A program made the translations under genes and the position numbers. From Cyanobacteria bacterium UBA11153 (GTDB taxonomy: Bacteria > Cyanobacteriota > Cyanobacteriia > Cyanobacteriales > Coleofasciculaceae), in NCBI GenBank assembly GCA_003511885.1, contig DOIX01000057.1:1724-10439 (forward strand): 8,716 nucleotides of DNA, in the 5' to 3' direction. The notes below the pieces were generated by a model, which ran no database searches, was not told the DNA's origin, and saw only the letters and a program-made list of their open reading frames with translations. This document shows, in pieces, positions 1 through 5,932 of this stretch. The stretch's first letter is position 1, and each line of letters starts with the position of its first letter.

Positions 1-2
1 TG

Positions 3-24
3 GCGATCGCGAAGCGCGAAGCGG
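3..24. repeat. HIP1 octamer joined to two GCGAAGC units
   Basis: GCGATCGC lies at 3-10. It overlaps two adjacent copies of the heptamer GCGAAGC (9-15 and 16-22). HIP1 is the highly iterated palindrome of many cyanobacterial genomes, and short GC-rich dispersed repeats are often built around it. No gene is visible here. The left edge of the window cuts off any upstream context, so this could be one end of a larger repeat. Confidence 0.6.
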
Positions 25-31
25 ATACTCT

Positions 32-204
32 GAACTCCGAACTCCGAACTCCGAACTCAGGTGATTTCAGGCTACGACAGAATCAGGCTTTCAGCTTACG
101 TCGAACTCAGGTGAACTCCAAATACCGAACTGCGAACTCCGAACTGCGAACTCCGAACTCCGAACTCCGAACTCCGAACTCCAAACTCCGAACTCCGAAC
201 TCAG
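32..204. repeat. Tandem heptamer array, consensus GAACTCC
   Basis: Block one (32-60) has three perfect GAACTCC units and a final GAACTCAG. After a spacer containing degenerate CAGGCT/CAGCTT-like words, isolated units occur at 103-110 and 113-119. Block two (127-204) is an uninterrupted run of eleven 7-bp units: GAACTCC or the variants GAACTGC and AAACTCC, ending with GAACTCAG. The array fits the short tandemly repeated heptanucleotide sequences known from filamentous cyanobacteria. It lies just beyond the 3' end of the minus-strand ParA gene. No rho-independent terminator hairpin for that gene is visible within it. Confidence 0.9.
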
Positions 205-214
205 GTCAGATGGG

Positions 215-1174
215 TTAATTTTTGGGGAATCTCGTCCCTGGGGTATTTGTCAGTCGTTGCCAGATTTCTTTACTTAAATCGGTGAAGGCTTTTGCGCCTG
301 AAGAATTGGGTTCGCTTAGTACTACTGGTTGAAACTCATCAACGGCTTTGGCAATAGCGACATTAGTGGGAATTTCTGTCTGAAAAATTTTATCTTGACC
401 AAATTCAGCGCTAACTCTGTTTTTGACTTTGGTTGCCATAGTTGTGGCATGACCGAGAGAGGAGAAGACAATTCCCAGTAAAGTAATATTGGTGCGATCG
501 CACTGTTTCAGTTTTTTGATGTGGGCTTGCAAGATACCCATCCCTACCACTGATAGGGGTTCTGGTTTTGCTGGGATTAGATAAAAGTTACTGGCAATCA
601 GGCCACTTCTGGTGAGGATATTATCTCCTGGTGGGAAGTCTAATATAATTAAATCGTAATTGTCTAGGACTGGTTGGAGGAGATTTTTACATAAAGTATT
701 TTCCAAATTATGCCAACTTTTCTCAAAGTCTTGGCGATCGCTTTTTGCCCGAATATAAAGATTTGTTGCCAAGAGGAAATCATTATATAATTCGATATTT
801 CCCGGAAGTAAATCTAGTCCATTAACTTGACAAATTTTGTGCTGGATGACATTTTCGATCGAGGTAGGCTGGGGCAATCCGTTAGGTAGAGGAAGATTGA
901 TGTCTGGATTATTGGTGCTTGCTCCTTTGACACCAAATTCCCTGTTTGGGTAAATTAATTGCTCTACTAATTGTTTTAAAGTACGATTATCCTTCCTCAA
1001 AGTCGCAAATTGAAGAGGGGGGATCAAGCTGAGGGTAGCATTAATCTGAGTATCTAGATCTACGATTAAGACTCGCATCCCATAATCTTTAGCGAAACTG
1101 GTTGCTAGGTTAACCGTGGTAGTGGTTTTGCCAACACCACCTTTCATGTTTACTACAGAAATGACGTATCCCAT
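215..1174 (-). CDS. ParA/MinD-family ATPase (orphan, divergent from the cellulose genes)
   Basis: A 319-residue P-loop ATPase of the ParA/Soj/MinD (SIMIBI) class. It starts with the deviant Walker A motif KGGVGKTT (residues 11-18), including the signature lysine K11 that acts across the dimer. DLDTQ at 39-43 is the Walker A' box, and the run ending LILDFPP (about 175-182, D179) corresponds to Walker B. The stretch GLDLLPGN at 119-126 matches the usual ParA 'LxLIPAN' region. Such proteins bind ATP, dimerise and position cargo on the nucleoid or membrane. No ParB gene is next to it. It is divergent from bcsZ, 400 bp away, so a shared control region is possible. In enterobacteria a ParA-like protein, BcsQ, is encoded with cellulose synthase; a similar role here is inference. 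The ATG at 1174 places the P-loop at the expected distance from the N-terminus. Only a weak GAGA ribosome-site match precedes it. Family assignment is firm; the cargo is unknown. Confidence 0.93.
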   Translation of the reverse strand: MGYVISVVNMKGGVGKTTTTVNLATSFAKDYGMRVLIVDLDTQINATLSLIPPLQFATLRKDNRTLKQLVEQLIYPNREFGVKGASTNNPDINLPLPNGLPQPTSIENVIQHKICQVNGLDLLPGNIELYNDFLLATNLYIRAKSDRQDFEKSWHNLENTLCKNLLQPVLDNYDLIILDFPPGDNILTRSGLIASNFYLIPAKPEPLSVVGMGILQAHIKKLKQCDRTNITLLGIVFSSLGHATTMATKVKNRVSAEFGQDKIFQTEIPTNVAIAKAVDEFQPVVLSEPNSSGAKAFTDLSKEIWQRLTNTPGTRFPKN

Positions 1175-1214
1175 TCAATTTTATCTCTAGAGAGAGTAAC
1201 TTCGATCTCCTGTT

Positions 1215-1233
1215 GGTGAAGAGATCTTTCACC
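1215..1233. promoter_or_regulatory. Inverted repeat upstream of parA-like gene, possible operator
   Basis: Arms GGTGAA (1215-1220) and TTCACC (1228-1233) are perfect complements around a 7-bp centre, GAGATCT, that is itself almost palindromic (AGATCT). The site lies 41-59 bp upstream of the parA-like start codon, where an operator or a leader hairpin could act. ParA-type genes are often autoregulated, but nothing here identifies the binding protein. The dyad is seen directly; the regulatory role is inference. Confidence 0.35.
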
Positions 1234-1280
1234 TTCTTTATTATGATAGTGGGATCGAGCAAACAAAAGCAATTCATCGT

Positions 1281-1382
1281 GGTTGGCGATCGCGCTATTG
1301 CTAACCGATCATGGTTAATTCTTTGCCCAGTAAGGGTTTGGCTCGATTAATCGGTTTTGGCGATGACACCCGGTGCGATCGC
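1281..1382. repeat. Cluster of inverted repeats with two HIP1 sites
   Basis: Three nested or adjacent dyads are visible. GGTTGGC (1281-1287) and GCTAACC (1300-1306) pair with one mismatch. AACCGAT (1303-1309) and ATCGGTT (1350-1356) are perfect arms 40 bp apart. GCGAT-ga-CACC-c-GGTG-cg-ATCGC (1360-1382) is a compact interrupted palindrome ending in HIP1. The last has the same outer arms, GCGAT/ATCGC, as the palindrome at the 3' end of bcsZ. This looks like remnants of small dispersed palindromic repeats rather than a gene. Confidence 0.5.
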
Positions 1383-1574
1383 ACGATTGCTGCTCCACAG
1401 TTGGATCGATCTTAAGGATTTGAAATTACTTTGGTGTTACGTCCTGAAGCTAACCTCCCCTAAACAAACTTTTTTAAATTAAGATAATCTAAAAAGAAAC
1501 CACAAGTACTAAAACAAGGTGTGCCATACTGGGTGTAGTATTGCCATTGACCTTCAAGGGAACGGGAAACAGTT

Positions 1575-2897
1575 ATGTTGAGAGTCCTCTTATGGGCGAC
1601 GATGTTAACCATCACCACCAATTTAGAAAGCTGCGTTTCCATATCATTTAAAGAATCGGCACAAACAGGCTCGTCTCCATCACCGACACCAACACCAACA
1701 GAGACAGAAGGATTACCGACACCAACAGAGACGGTAAGGGAGTCCCCGATTGAGAGTAGGCCAAAATTACCCCCATCAACGACTAATCAGGATATACTCG
1801 AACAAAGCTGGGTCATCTACAGACAACAATTTATCCAAGAAGACGGTCGAGCGATCGACTATCAAGCTAGCGATCGCTCGACTTCTGAAGGTCAAGCTTA
1901 TGCTATGCTGCGATCGGTACTGATTGACGACCCTACCACATTTGCTCTCACCCTAAAATGGGCAGAAAATAACCTCCAGCGACTCGATCCTCAAGGTAAA
2001 CCAATCGATAGCCTTTGGGCGTGGTTATGGGGAAAGGAAAAAGGAAACTGGGGAGCAATTGACCGGAATTTTGCCAGCGATGCGGATATTGATGCTATAA
2101 CTGCGTTAATTTTGGGATCCCGTCGTTGGCAGCGCCCCGAATACTTGGCTTTAGCCAAGCTGAAGTTGCAGGATTTATGGGAATATTCCACCATAGAAGT
2201 TGCAGGGGGAAAGCGCTATCTCCTACCAGGGCCGAAAGAAGCTTTTGTTCCTAATCAGTCCACTCTATATCTCAATCCTTCCTATCTCGCGCCATTAGCC
2301 TTTCGCCTTTTTGCCCAAGTGGATACGGAAAGGAATTGGTTGAGTTTAGTGGAAACTAGTTACCAAATTCTGGAACAATCGTCGAAAGTTTCTACTGTAG
2401 GCTTGCCGAGTGACTGGATTGCCCTAGATACTCAAACAGGGAAATTTCAATCCTTACCATCAGATAGTAAACTGAAAAGTCTTTATAGCTTTGATGCGTA
2501 CCGAGTATGGTGGCGAGTTGCTTGGGATGTGGAATTGTTTCAATCTTCCCCAGGACTAAGCTATCTGAAAGTAGCAACCAAACACCTTCAGAAACAATGG
2601 CGCGAATCTGGGAATATTCCAGCTCAAATCGATCTTCAGGGTAAATCTCTTGTTAACTACGAAGCCACCTCCCAATACGCTATGCTTTATCCGACACTGC
2701 GGATAATCAATCCGAAAATGGCCGAAGAAATCCTGCAAAAAAAACTATTACCCAGATACAATCAGGGAATTTGGGACGATCGATCTTCCTACTACACGCA
2801 AAATCTGGCTTGGTTAGGATTGCTACCCACTCAAGCCATCGATCCTCAGCTACTGCGATCGCGCAGCGGGCACGCAGTGCCATCGCCAAAACCATAA
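1575..2897 (+). CDS. bcsZ: GH8 endo-beta-1,4-glucanase of cellulose synthesis (BcsZ-like)
   Basis: A 440-residue glycoside hydrolase family 8 protein that would cut beta-1,4-glucan in or beyond the periplasm and help trim or release nascent cellulose. Residues 1-20 form a short hydrophobic signal ending LESC, so C20 may be lipidated, although Glu at the -2 position is unusual. A Ser/Pro/Thr-rich linker follows (about 33-70). The catalytic domain spans about 72-420: TSEGQAY holds the probable acid E105, ASDADID (167-173) is the GH8 signature with D169/D171, LNPSYLAP (232-239) is conserved, and YSFDAYR holds the probable base D307. All key residues are present, so it should be active. A stop codon at 1548-1550 leaves ATG 1575 as the first start; ATG 1602 is an alternative that would shorten the signal. 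Ribosome-site matches are weak. The last residues (428-438) are encoded by a palindromic repeat. It is first in the bcsZ-bcsB-bcsA set, unlike the bcsA-bcsB-bcsZ order of many proteobacteria. Confidence 0.92.
   Translation: MLRVLLWATMLTITTNLESCVSISFKESAQTGSSPSPTPTPTETEGLPTPTETVRESPIESRPKLPPSTTNQDILEQSWVIYRQQFIQEDGRAIDYQASDRSTSEGQAYAMLRSVLIDDPTTFALTLKWAENNLQRLDPQGKPIDSLWAWLWGKEKGNWGAIDRNFASDADIDAITALILGSRRWQRPEYLALAKLKLQDLWEYSTIEVAGGKRYLLPGPKEAFVPNQSTLYLNPSYLAPLAFRLFAQVDTERNWLSLVETSYQILEQSSKVSTVGLPSDWIALDTQTGKFQSLPSDSKLKSLYSFDAYRVWWRVAWDVELFQSSPGLSYLKVATKHLQKQWRESGNIPAQIDLQGKSLVNYEATSQYAMLYPTLRIINPKMAEEILQKKLLPRYNQGIWDDRSSYYTQNLAWLGLLPTQAIDPQLLRSRSGHAVPSPKP
2855..2886. repeat. HIP1-headed palindromic repeat within the 3' end of bcsZ
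   Basis: GCGATCGC (2855-2862) begins a repeat with outer arms GCGAT (2855-2859) and ATCGC (2882-2886). Inside is a perfect stem GGCAC (2869-2873) and GTGCC (2877-2881) with loop GCA. It lies fully inside the coding frame and specifies residues 428-438 of BcsZ, just before the stop codon. Similar GC-rich palindromic units are dispersed in filamentous cyanobacteria. It could also form a hairpin near the mRNA 3' end, but there is no T-run, so it is not a canonical terminator. Confidence 0.6.
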
Positions 2898-2921
2898 TGA
2901 TGACGGATGAGGGATCGAGGT

Positions 2922-2983
2922 GTATGAAGTATCAATTATCCAGTGTTAAGGAAGAAGTATAAAGTTAAAGAAGTATGAAGTTA
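2922..2983. repeat. Degenerate heptamer-like repeats in the bcsZ-bcsB gap
   Basis: Words of the type AAGTATG, AAGTATA, AAGTTAA and AAGTTAC recur, partly in 7-bp register (about 2922-2935 and 2954-2983). This is weaker than the other arrays in the window and may be a decayed tandem repeat. The rest of the 194-bp gap (2898-3091) shows no gene, no terminator hairpin and no clear promoter. Read-through from bcsZ into bcsB is therefore possible but unproven. Confidence 0.4.
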
Positions 2984-3091
2984 CCAATTTTGATGACTTT
3001 TCAGGATTGAGACTTTAGCCGAGAACAGTTAGCGCCGATAGCCAGCCCTTTTATTTGAACACCACAATTAAAATTAAATCTACAATAGCCT

Positions 3092-5761
3092 ATGAAACGC
3101 TTGCTTGGCTCTGCCAAACCCAAGAAACCAGCGATCGCACAGGAACGGGATCGAACCAATCGGTGGCAGAAAAATCCGAGATTCTGGATCTTATTAGTTT
3201 GCAGTATATTAATTGTCATCTTGGGTAACAGTGTCAATTTGGTATCCGCGCAAAGCTCTCTCAAAGAGCAAGAAGACCAACTGATTCGGGAGTACACCTT
3301 ACCAAGTGCCCCAACCCAAACCCCAGTCTATAAACCTTTACCCCCATCTCCCCCCAAAAACAAAAAGCCCAGTACTCCCCCCAAACGGATTGGTCCGCAA
3401 CCGCCGCCCCAACAACCTCAAAGTCGCCCACCCAAATCAACCCCACGTCCCCAAACACCAGAAAAACCCAAGACACAATCGCAACCAAAACCACAATCAG
3501 AATCACAACCAAAACCCAGAGAATCATCCACATCAGAGACAGAAACACCTGAAGAAACTCGTCCTAAACCCACGGCAAAATCCCCCACAATTAAAGAAGA
3601 AGCTACTCCCAGCGCACCCCTACCCACTAGCGAGTATATCCTCCAATTTAATCGCTCTCCCGTAGTGGGGAATCGTTTCCGGTTGCGAGGCATTTATTCA
3701 ACAGCCAGATTAGGCTTTACTCGTCCCCAAGGCTGGAAAATAACTGCTGCCAAAGCCCTAATTCGCTACCAACATTCACCCGCCTTAATTGCAAATAAAT
3801 CCAATCTCACTCTCCAGGTAAATGGCACAAGTATTGGTTCGATACCACTCAATCGCAAACAGTCTCAAATTGGGCAAGCCTTATTTGAGATTCCCGCCAG
3901 ATTAATTCAGAATTACAACGATATTACCATAGTAGTCCAGCAACAGAATGAGGAAAAATGTAGCGATCCTGGAGATGCGACTCTATGGACAGAAGTCTTG
4001 CCAGATTCAGAATTACAATTTGAATATCAAGCCCAACCAATCCCCCTAAATTTCAGCCGCTATCCCTATCCATTTTTCGACAAATTAAGCTTAGATGCCA
4101 ATAAAATTGTCTACTTGCTGCCAAAAGTAAACGAAGATTGGTTAATCGCCGCTTCTCGCTTCCAGACAGCATTAGGGAGACAGGCCGAATTCCGTCCGAT
4201 CGAGACTAGGATAGTCAAAGACATCGAAAACTTGGATTATAGCGATCGCGCCGTCATCATCGGGACTCCTGCCAATCAACCCGCACTAGCAGATTTAGAC
4301 ATACCTTTCCCCATCGTCAAAGATCAAATTCTCGATGGCAATAAAACACCATTACCCGAAGACGTAGGCGTATTAATATTAACCACAACTCTAGATGGAG
4401 GCGTGCCAGTATTAGTAGTCACGGGAAACGGCTCTGAAGGTGTAGCCAAAGCCGCACAATTTTTAGTCCAACCAGATACCAAAAAACTGGGTACAGGCCA
4501 AGCTATTTTAGTTAACGATATTCAAGAAATATCCACACCACCACTCCGGGAATGGCAAGGATTTTTACCCACCAAAGATTCCTTTAAACTTAGCGACATT
4601 AAAACCCAAGAAAATGGAGAATCTTTAAAAGAAATCACCGTAAGAGGTGCAGGCGCACCACCGATTCAGATTGATTTTCGTCCCCTACCAGATGACGAAT
4701 TTACCAGGGGAAGTTCGATGAACTTGCGTTACAGTTATGGTCCGCAAATTAATCCCCGAACTTCAGCCGTTGAAGTATTATTAGATGGAGTATTTATCGG
4801 TGGGGCAAGACTAACAAAAGAAGATGGCGCAACCAACAAAACCCTCAACGTAGACTTGCCCGCCAACTTAATGAATCGTCTCACACCCACTTCCAAACTA
4901 GAAGTAGCATTCCGATTAAACCCCAGAGAGCCAGGAGAATGTGGTAAAATCACAGATCAACAACTAACAGGAACCATCGATCCCGATACCAATTTCAAAC
5001 TCAATCGGCAACAATCCGTACAACTGCCAGACTTAAAACTCCTCCAATCAGGTTATCCTTTTGCCGCACCCCAAGACTTATCAAACACCACAATTATCGT
5101 ACCCGACGTACCCACCGAAACTGATATTTTAACCATGTTGGCATTCAGCGAAAGATTGGGACGACTTTCCAAAGCAGATTCCGTACAACTCACAGCTTAC
5201 ACCACCTCCAACTTACCCCCAGAAATCCGCAAAACTAACCATCTCGTCGCCATTGGCACGCGGGAACAATTTCCCCTTCCCGAAGCCTTAACACTAGAAG
5301 CAGGAGGTTTTAGTTTAGGAAATGCCTTTACCCGCCAATCCAAACAAGCAAACATCCAAACATTACCAGATGATGGCGGGACAATCAAAGAAATTATCTC
5401 TCCAGATAATCCCGAAAGAGTTATTTTAGCCCTCTCCGCTCAAACCGAAACAGGTTTGGAAAGAGTCAGAGAAATTATTAGCAAAGATTCCTGGTTTTTC
5501 CAACTCCAGAAAGATACAGTCTTAGTGAGCAGCAACCAGCAAGATGTTGCTAGCTACGACAGCGATGCCTACAACCTTGAGTTTTTAAACCGCGCCCCCA
5601 CCACTCGCCGGATTGAGAATACCAGCCTTCTCGGTAAAATAGCACGGATCCTCCAGGATAACTGGATTTTCCTACCAGGAGGCATTTTTGCGATCGCACT
5701 CCTACTCTATGGTATTTCTCAGCTTTACCTCAAGCACCTTAGCGATCAAAAAAGTCATTAG
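3092..5761 (+). CDS. bcsB: Cellulose synthase periplasmic subunit BcsB
   Basis: An 889-residue BcsB protein that docks on BcsA and guides the glucan across the periplasm. The N-terminus has a long basic region (1-30), a hydrophobic signal or anchor (about 31-50) and a possible cleavage near VSA-Q (51-54). Residues about 71-180 are a low-complexity Pro/Gln/Lys/Ser/Thr spacer. Next comes the duplicated BcsB architecture: a carbohydrate-binding-like domain (about 183-312, with RLRGIY, YQHSPALI and CSDPGDATLWT), a flavodoxin-like domain (about 335-480), a second carbohydrate-binding-like domain (about 485-645, with FIGGARL and GECG) and a second flavodoxin-like domain (about 665-815). A membrane helix at about 858-880 should pack against BcsA. 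The ATG at 3092 is preceded by an in-frame TAG at 3086-3088, and the next methionine is residue 543, so the start is well fixed despite no clear Shine-Dalgarno. The spacer makes it longer than typical proteobacterial BcsB. Domain borders are my estimates. Confidence 0.92.
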   Translation: MKRLLGSAKPKKPAIAQERDRTNRWQKNPRFWILLVCSILIVILGNSVNLVSAQSSLKEQEDQLIREYTLPSAPTQTPVYKPLPPSPPKNKKPSTPPKRIGPQPPPQQPQSRPPKSTPRPQTPEKPKTQSQPKPQSESQPKPRESSTSETETPEETRPKPTAKSPTIKEEATPSAPLPTSEYILQFNRSPVVGNRFRLRGIYSTARLGFTRPQGWKITAAKALIRYQHSPALIANKSNLTLQVNGTSIGSIPLNRKQSQIGQALFEIPARLIQNYNDITIVVQQQNEEKCSDPGDATLWTEVLPDSELQFEYQAQPIPLNFSRYPYPFFDKLSLDANKIVYLLPKVNEDWLIAASRFQTALGRQAEFRPIETRIVKDIENLDYSDRAVIIGTPANQPALADLDIPFPIVKDQILDGNKTPLPEDVGVLILTTTLDGGVPVLVVTGNGSEGVAKAAQFLVQPDTKKLGTGQAILVNDIQEISTPPLREWQGFLPTKDSFKLSDIKTQENGESLKEITVRGAGAPPIQIDFRPLPDDEFTRGSSMNLRYSYGPQINPRTSAVEVLLDGVFIGGARLTKEDGATNKTLNVDLPANLMNRLTPTSKLEVAFRLNPREPGECGKITDQQLTGTIDPDTNFKLNRQQSVQLPDLKLLQSGYPFAAPQDLSNTTIIVPDVPTETDILTMLAFSERLGRLSKADSVQLTAYTTSNLPPEIRKTNHLVAIGTREQFPLPEALTLEAGGFSLGNAFTRQSKQANIQTLPDDGGTIKEIISPDNPERVILALSAQTETGLERVREIISKDSWFFQLQKDTVLVSSNQQDVASYDSDAYNLEFLNRAPTTRRIENTSLLGKIARILQDNWIFLPGGIFAIALLLYGISQLYLKHLSDQKSH

Positions 5762-5932
5762 ATATCTTGCGAAAATCGGGAAAAGGGGGAACGGGGAAAA
5801 GTGGATCGGAATTGACGCAAACAGTATCATAAAAACACCTTGGCAAGATGTCTATTCGTCAAAACCATAAATTTCTCCTCCCCCCTAGTCCCTAGTCCCT
5901 AGCCCCTAGTCCCTAGTCCCTAGCCCCTGAAT
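5762..5932. other. bcsB-bcsA intergenic region
   Basis: A 171-bp gap. The first part (about 5770-5802) is purine-rich with repeated GGGAAAA/GGGGAAC words, possibly a decayed repeat. TTGACG occurs at 5812-5817 but no -10 element lies at the right spacing, so I do not call a promoter. The last 50 bp are a pyrimidine-rich heptamer array reaching the bcsA start codon. No terminator hairpin is visible, which is consistent with bcsB and bcsA sharing a transcript. Confidence 0.6.
5883..5924. repeat. Tandem heptamer array CCCTAGT/CCCTAGC abutting bcsA
   Basis: Six contiguous 7-bp units follow the higher-order order T-T-C-T-T-C at the last base: CCCTAGT twice, CCCTAGC, CCCTAGT twice, CCCTAGC. A broken seventh unit, CCCTGAA (5925-5931), ends one base before the bcsA ATG. 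The C-rich strand is the sense strand, so it occupies the position where a ribosome-binding site is expected but cannot supply a Shine-Dalgarno sequence. Confidence 0.92.

Larger units (their letters stand above)
1175..1574. other. Divergent intergenic region between parA-like gene and bcsZ
   Basis: A 400-bp region that must carry promoters for both divergent transcripts. Directly upstream of the parA-like start is the 10-bp palindrome TCTCTAGAGA (1184-1193), then the longer inverted repeat at 1215-1233. The middle part (1281-1382) is a cluster of inverted repeats with two HIP1 sites. The part nearest bcsZ is AT-rich around 1468-1495 and contains GATAAT (1483-1488), which could be a -10 element. 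I see no convincing -35 element at the right distance, so I do not call a promoter. Short ORFs in this region are not convincing as genes. Confidence 0.6.

Noticed and set aside
32..204. CRISPR array
   Set aside because: The units are 7 bp long and directly contiguous with no spacers, so this is a simple tandem repeat.
215..1174. Naming the ATPase bcsQ, minD or soj
   Set aside because: The P-loop and Walker motifs fix the superfamily only. It lacks an adjacent partner gene and I cannot see subgroup-specific residues that would justify a symbol.
1311..1415. A 34-codon plus-strand ORF (MVNSLPSKGLARLIGFGDD...) in the divergent intergenic region
   Set aside because: It has no ribosome-binding site, lies over the cluster of inverted repeats and HIP1 sites, and resembles no protein I know. 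It is more likely chance coding within repeats.
1460..1642. A 60-codon minus-strand ORF overlapping the 5' end of bcsZ
   Set aside because: It overlaps the signal-peptide codons of bcsZ, has no recognisable domain, and no clear promoter serves it. Its composition is fairly protein-like, so conservation in relatives would be worth a glance, but I cannot support it.
2855..2886. Rho-independent terminator of bcsZ
   Set aside because: The hairpin is inside the coding sequence and is not followed by a run of T.
3306..3665. A 119-codon plus-strand ORF in another frame of bcsB, rich in Pro, Asn and His
   Set aside because: It is the alternate reading of the low-complexity proline-rich spacer of bcsB. 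Biased composition keeps stop codons rare in several frames there, which also explains the minus-strand ORFs at 3261-3548 and 3418-3693.
5688..5870. A 60-codon plus-strand ORF running from the end of bcsB into the gap before bcsA
   Set aside because: Most of its start overlaps the BcsB membrane helix in another frame, and the rest reads through purine-rich repeat-like DNA with no known motif.
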